Shown one piece after another: positions 61,257-64,000 of a stretch of DNA of 64,000 nucleotides. The position numbers were made by a program, and so were the translations under genes. The number at the start of each line of letters is the position of its first letter. Position 1 is the first letter of the stretch. Source of the stretch: Mactromeris polynyma (taxonomy: Eukaryota > Mollusca > Bivalvia > Venerida > Mactridae); the NCBI GenBank assembly GCA_032209605.1, contig JASFXZ010000009.1, forward strand, positions 21,067,553 to 21,131,552, in the 5' to 3' direction. The notes under the pieces were generated by a model. The model searched no databases. It saw nothing but the letters and a program-made list of their open reading frames with translations, and was not told the origin of the DNA.

Positions 61257-61631
61257 CTGAAAATTTAGAAAAAGAGAAACGATCCCCGGAAAAGGCCATA
61301 ATGCCTTAAGTATCACGCACAGATAAATATACTTGAATAAAACAGTACAACAATAGAAGATCGAAATCCGCACGCGTTTGATGCAGAGGAATCACCAATT
61401 ATTCAGTAATAACAGTAAAGTGAAACAGTAAAAGTCGAAAAATAACAATGCTGCTCGCGAAAACTAATGAAGTGTGAAAACGCACTTGTATTGCCTACAA
61501 CGATAAAAGGCTTAACAATAGGCGACACGAATATTCCACGCGCCTATAACACTTCAAAACACAACAGAGAATTCGCTTTCAATGATACCACTACGTAAAT
61601 CACCAGATAATCTCTCAACAGCTCAGAAAAA

Positions 61632-61737
61632 GTTGCATAGGCTCTGAAATTCAATTCAGAAGGGGAGATAAACGTGCAACTACTCAAGCTACTTCCGTCC
61701 AATTTATTACCTTATATGGTGTTGGGCCACCAAGGAT
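61632..61737. promoter_or_regulatory. Conserved module upstream of the SGNH locus
   Basis: Shares 54 identical bases with 9793-9846, plus a matching 'tatatggtgttgggccacca' end after a 16-bp length difference. It lies about 375 bp upstream of the first SGNH exon on the minus strand. Position and conservation suggest a promoter or leader carried by both copies of the locus. A separate dispersed repeat remains possible. Confidence 0.5.
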
Positions 61738-61739
61738 CA

Positions 61740-62355
61740 AACGGCCTCTGATGATTAATGTATAAATTATATATTTCCTATTTCAAGACCGCAATCACTT
61801 GTATACATTACATTTCGCAACGCAAACTCTTCAAAACATTTTTAAGCATAGATTTTAAATATGCTACTTCAAGAATGATTGACACATGTCACCTGTCTTA
61901 TTTCGTGTGGAAAAGTATAAATCCACAAAGACGTGTTAGTTGCATTTGTTTTGTTTAAAAACATGACGAAAACACTCATCAATACATTAACGAACTTGCA
62001 ATTACATGTAAACTTATAAAAACGCTTGTTGTCTGAAAGTGAGCATAGTCGAAATATTGAACATTTATGCAGATGTATTACCATTTCAACGAAGATAATC
62101 CGGGATCCACATTGAATGCAAGAATGTTATGAATTATAAAATTATTACGATTAGCAGAATACGATAGGGTTGAAGTCACGACTCAACACAATTATTAAAC
62201 AGTCATTAAACTGTCTTCACATCGATTGTTTGTGAATCAAGTCCATTACGAGAACGGTGATGGACTTTTCTATAATATGTTTCTTCTTTCTTCATTCAAT
62301 GTACTAATTATCATTAATATTAAAGTATTTCACCCTAATTCAGGATAGAGAGGGG
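61740..62355. other. Unassigned AT-rich sequence
   Basis: No gene, RNA or repeat recognised. Confidence 0.4.
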
Positions 62356-62356
62356 G

Positions 62357-62680
62357 TTACTCACTTGTGTTGTCTTGGTCTTTAATAGGTTTACTGGGTC
62401 TACGAATGTAGCTAGCTTTGATACTACGAATATAGCGTGGTATATGTCTTAGCGTCTCTGCTTCTAACGAATAACTGCCAAGAACGTAAGATCTCGTGCA
62501 CGGAGATTTGTCCTTGCCACCAGGGTCGTTAGCCAATCGGAGCCGTTCCTTACGATGACGCCTTGGGCCGCTTAGTTCTACCGAGACTAGGGCCGTTAAC
62601 ATATCGACGGTCACAACACTCTTCCTGTCTTTATTTGTTGAAGCGGGCCCTAGCGGACGAATATCAGATTTGTATGACAT
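62357..62680 (-). other. Open frame of unknown nature, 107 residues
   Basis: A basic open frame (MSYKSDIRPLGPAS… ending PIKDQDNTSE) starts inside hairpin unit 1. Composition is GC-richer than the flanking DNA and like the retroelement further right. It could be 3' sequence of that retroelement. No domain recognised; a protein is not certain. Confidence 0.25.
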
Positions 62681-62906
62681 CGTCCTTTTCCTTGCGGCCA
62701 GACGAGTGTAGCATTTGGACTACGTCGCCTTTACTGTAAGACGAGCATCAGATTTGCCTGATGTCGCCTTTCTCCTAGGCAGTGGGACGAATGTCATATT
62801 TGCGTGACATCGTCTTTCCCCTAGTCAGAAGTGATGAATATCAGAGTGGCGTGATATCCCCTTCTCCATGATAGCCAGACGAATGTCAGATATGTAAGAC
62901 ATCGTC
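62656..62906. repeat. Six tandem 29-nt hairpins with co-varying stems
   Basis: Units start at 62656, 62701, 62740, 62786, 62833 and 62878 (spacing 39-47 nt). Each is GACGA, one unpaired purine, a 5-nt inner stem, an 8-nt loop, the inner stem complement, then TCGTC or a close variant. Inner stems read TATCA/TGACA, TGTAG/CTACG, CATCA/TGATG, TGTCA/TGACA, TATCA/TGATA and TGTCA/AGACA. Several base pairs change on both sides at once. Linkers are pyrimidine-rich ('ccttctc', 'cctttc'). Confidence 0.85.
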
Positions 62907-62909
62907 CTT

Positions 62910-63310
62910 CTTCTCGACTTGGCCGCAAGGGCGATTATCCTTAGGGCCAAGTCTAAGAAACCAATCCTGACTGACTTTTGCAGCCAGTCCAAGACAAACT
63001 TCAGGTTTGGGTCAATGGCCTGAGCGTTCTTTATTTCCTCAGTGTCTAAGTCCCAACAAGTTACCTTTTTGCTGAGGGTCGAGGCACCGACTCCACAAAC
63101 CTTTACTGCATAGTCCCCATTTGCGGCGACTATGTCCAGGTATACTTCGGGACGCCCTTGGTCCCGGTGACAGTGGGTACTCTGGAACTTTCCGTTGGAC
63201 TGGTAACTGCTGCATCTTGGATATTTGTATCCAGATGAGGGTTCTCCCCAGTCTGTCGTGGGGTGTGGTCAAAGGTATAATTGCGTCTGGTCGTCCTGTC
63301 AATCGCATAA
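62910..63310. other. GC-richer linker between hairpins and the Tpt1 remnant
   Basis: The minus-strand frame following the Tpt1 match continues to about 63130 without any recognised domain. Otherwise no feature. Confidence 0.35.
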
Positions 63311-63575
63311 CAAGGGGGGATTGTCCCGTCATTGTTCCCTTGTGACAGGATTACATCGTTGGCAGACAGGGCAAATTGTAGCCCGTCTGCCAATGCCTTT
63401 TTGACATCTATGTAAATGACCACGTCGCAGGACGCCCTCATCCCGCTGGTAACCCCTTGCTTTCCAGAAATCCCCCAGCTCTAAGCTTGAGACCATACCT
63501 CTCGGCTTTATGTCTCAGCACTGCTGCTAAGGTGCGAGATAGAAAGTTCTGGTTCCTATCTCGGGGTCTCTTGTT
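63310..63575 (-). pseudogene. tRNA 2'-phosphotransferase (Tpt1/KptA) remnant, internally deleted
   Basis: Two pieces of one domain lie on the minus strand in different frames. The N-terminal piece (about 63480-63575) reads RPRDRNQNFLSRTLAAVLRH then KAERYGLKLRAGGF. It matches the 'LS..L...LRH.A...GL....DGF' start of Tpt1 proteins. The C-terminal piece (about 63315-63460) reads TSGMRASCDVVIYIDVKKAL then ADGLQFALSANDVILSQGN and GTIPPCY. It matches the 'SGMR..C...I.ID...AL.DGI.F..S.N.VIL..G' end. About a hundred central residues are missing, including the region with the remaining catalytic arginines and NAD-contacting residues. Tpt1 removes the 2'-phosphate left at splice junctions of tRNA using NAD. 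This copy cannot be active. Confidence 0.75.
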
Positions 63576-64000
63576 CGCACTATTGCCAGGAGCTCCTTCC
63601 TCGTGGTACAATATCTCCGCTGCTCCTTGGTGAGTGAGTAGCTACCGTAAGCTAATACCTTCTCCGACCCATCCTGGATTTGCACTAATTCTGCCCCTAT
63701 GGCGAAATCAGATGCGTCTGTGTCCAGGATGAACTCACCCTCTTGTCTGGGAAGTGCCAACACAGGTGGGCTAGTGAGGGCCTGCTTAAGATAGTCAAAA
63801 GCCTCTTGTTCCCCACTTTCCCACTTAAACTTGCGTTTTCCCACTACTGCATACAGTGGTGCTGCTTGGAGGGAGAAGTTTTTTACGAAGCTTCTGTGGT
63901 AATTGGCAAGCCCCATGAACCTCTCTACCTCCTTGGAATTTTTGGGAACCGGCCAGTCTGACACCGTTTGTGTGTCGACTGCCGTCATGGCCAGTGTATT
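63576..64000 (-). pseudogene. Ty3/gypsy pol fragment: RT C terminus and truncated RNase H
   Basis: The minus-strand frame enters from beyond the right edge. It reads SDWPVPKNSKEVERFMGLAN, YHRSFVKNFSLQAAPLY, then LDTDASDFAIGAELVQ and RRYCTTRKELLAIV. These are the RT thumb/connection and the RNase H region of gypsy-type polyproteins (DASDFAIGA, TTRKELLAIV). Right after LLAIV, where a 'F..YL.G..F...TDH' continuation is expected, the sequence switches to the Tpt1 remnant; the pol frame closes at 63527. Integrase and the LTR are not visible on this side. Confidence 0.85.

Overview
The window looks like a repeat-dominated, AT-rich invertebrate nuclear genome, most probably a bivalve mollusc. The evidence is intron-split genes with GT/AG sites, long satellite arrays, KDZ-type and other DNA transposons, many mariner-like MITEs, tRNA-derived SINEs, and an interspersed repeat ('caagggctataactc...' followed by 'acagacggacggacag') that I associate with bivalve genomes. 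No bacterial or viral genome organisation is present.

Layout. 1-3127: a 196-bp satellite. 3128-10900: simple tandem repeats (44-bp, 20-bp and about 21-bp units) mixed with decayed minus-strand exons of an SGNH-hydrolase/zinc-finger gene, a SINE and two CRE-like palindromes. 10982-15595: two minus-strand exons of a HECT-domain (G2E3-like) gene, with a broken DDE transposase, a LINE fragment and a hairpin element between them. 16700-18850: MITEs and a GC-richer degenerate repeat. 18851-28084: a second satellite (169-bp dimer of two 84-bp halves) interrupted by three copies of a module of about 0.78 kb that carries a short ORF. 28085-28284: a gap of exactly 200 N. 28285-41655: the 196-bp satellite again, folded back on itself at about 33.0 kb. 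42532-44157: a DNA transposon with terminal inverted repeats and a TATTG target duplication. 44.2-48.3 kb: mostly unidentified sequence with one MITE and one SINE. 48346-61256: a minus-strand exon series described below. 62656-62906: six tandem hairpins whose stems co-vary. 63300-64000: a tRNA 2'-phosphotransferase remnant fused to the truncated RT/RNase H of a Ty3/gypsy element.

Most notable is the 48.3-61.3 kb minus-strand locus. From its 5' end it contains exons for an SGNH hydrolase (GDS, GSND and DGLH motifs), a Lys-rich linker, Cys/His-rich exons, an exon ending in a canonical 2A ribosome-skipping motif (DVEQNPGP), a C2H2-like exon, and a KDZ transposase with SWIM-like Cys/His motifs. 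Many of the junctions are phase 0. The catalytic half is broken by frameshifts, one exon junction needs a one-base shift, and three junctions do not match in phase. Whether this is one composite transposon or a host gene beside an element cannot be settled here. A second, more decayed relative of the SGNH part lies at 5-9.9 kb.

Both sides of the N gap carry indel-rich near-duplicates of nearby sequence (a direct copy on the left, an inverted copy on the right). Copy number and the palindrome there should be treated as possible assembly artefacts.
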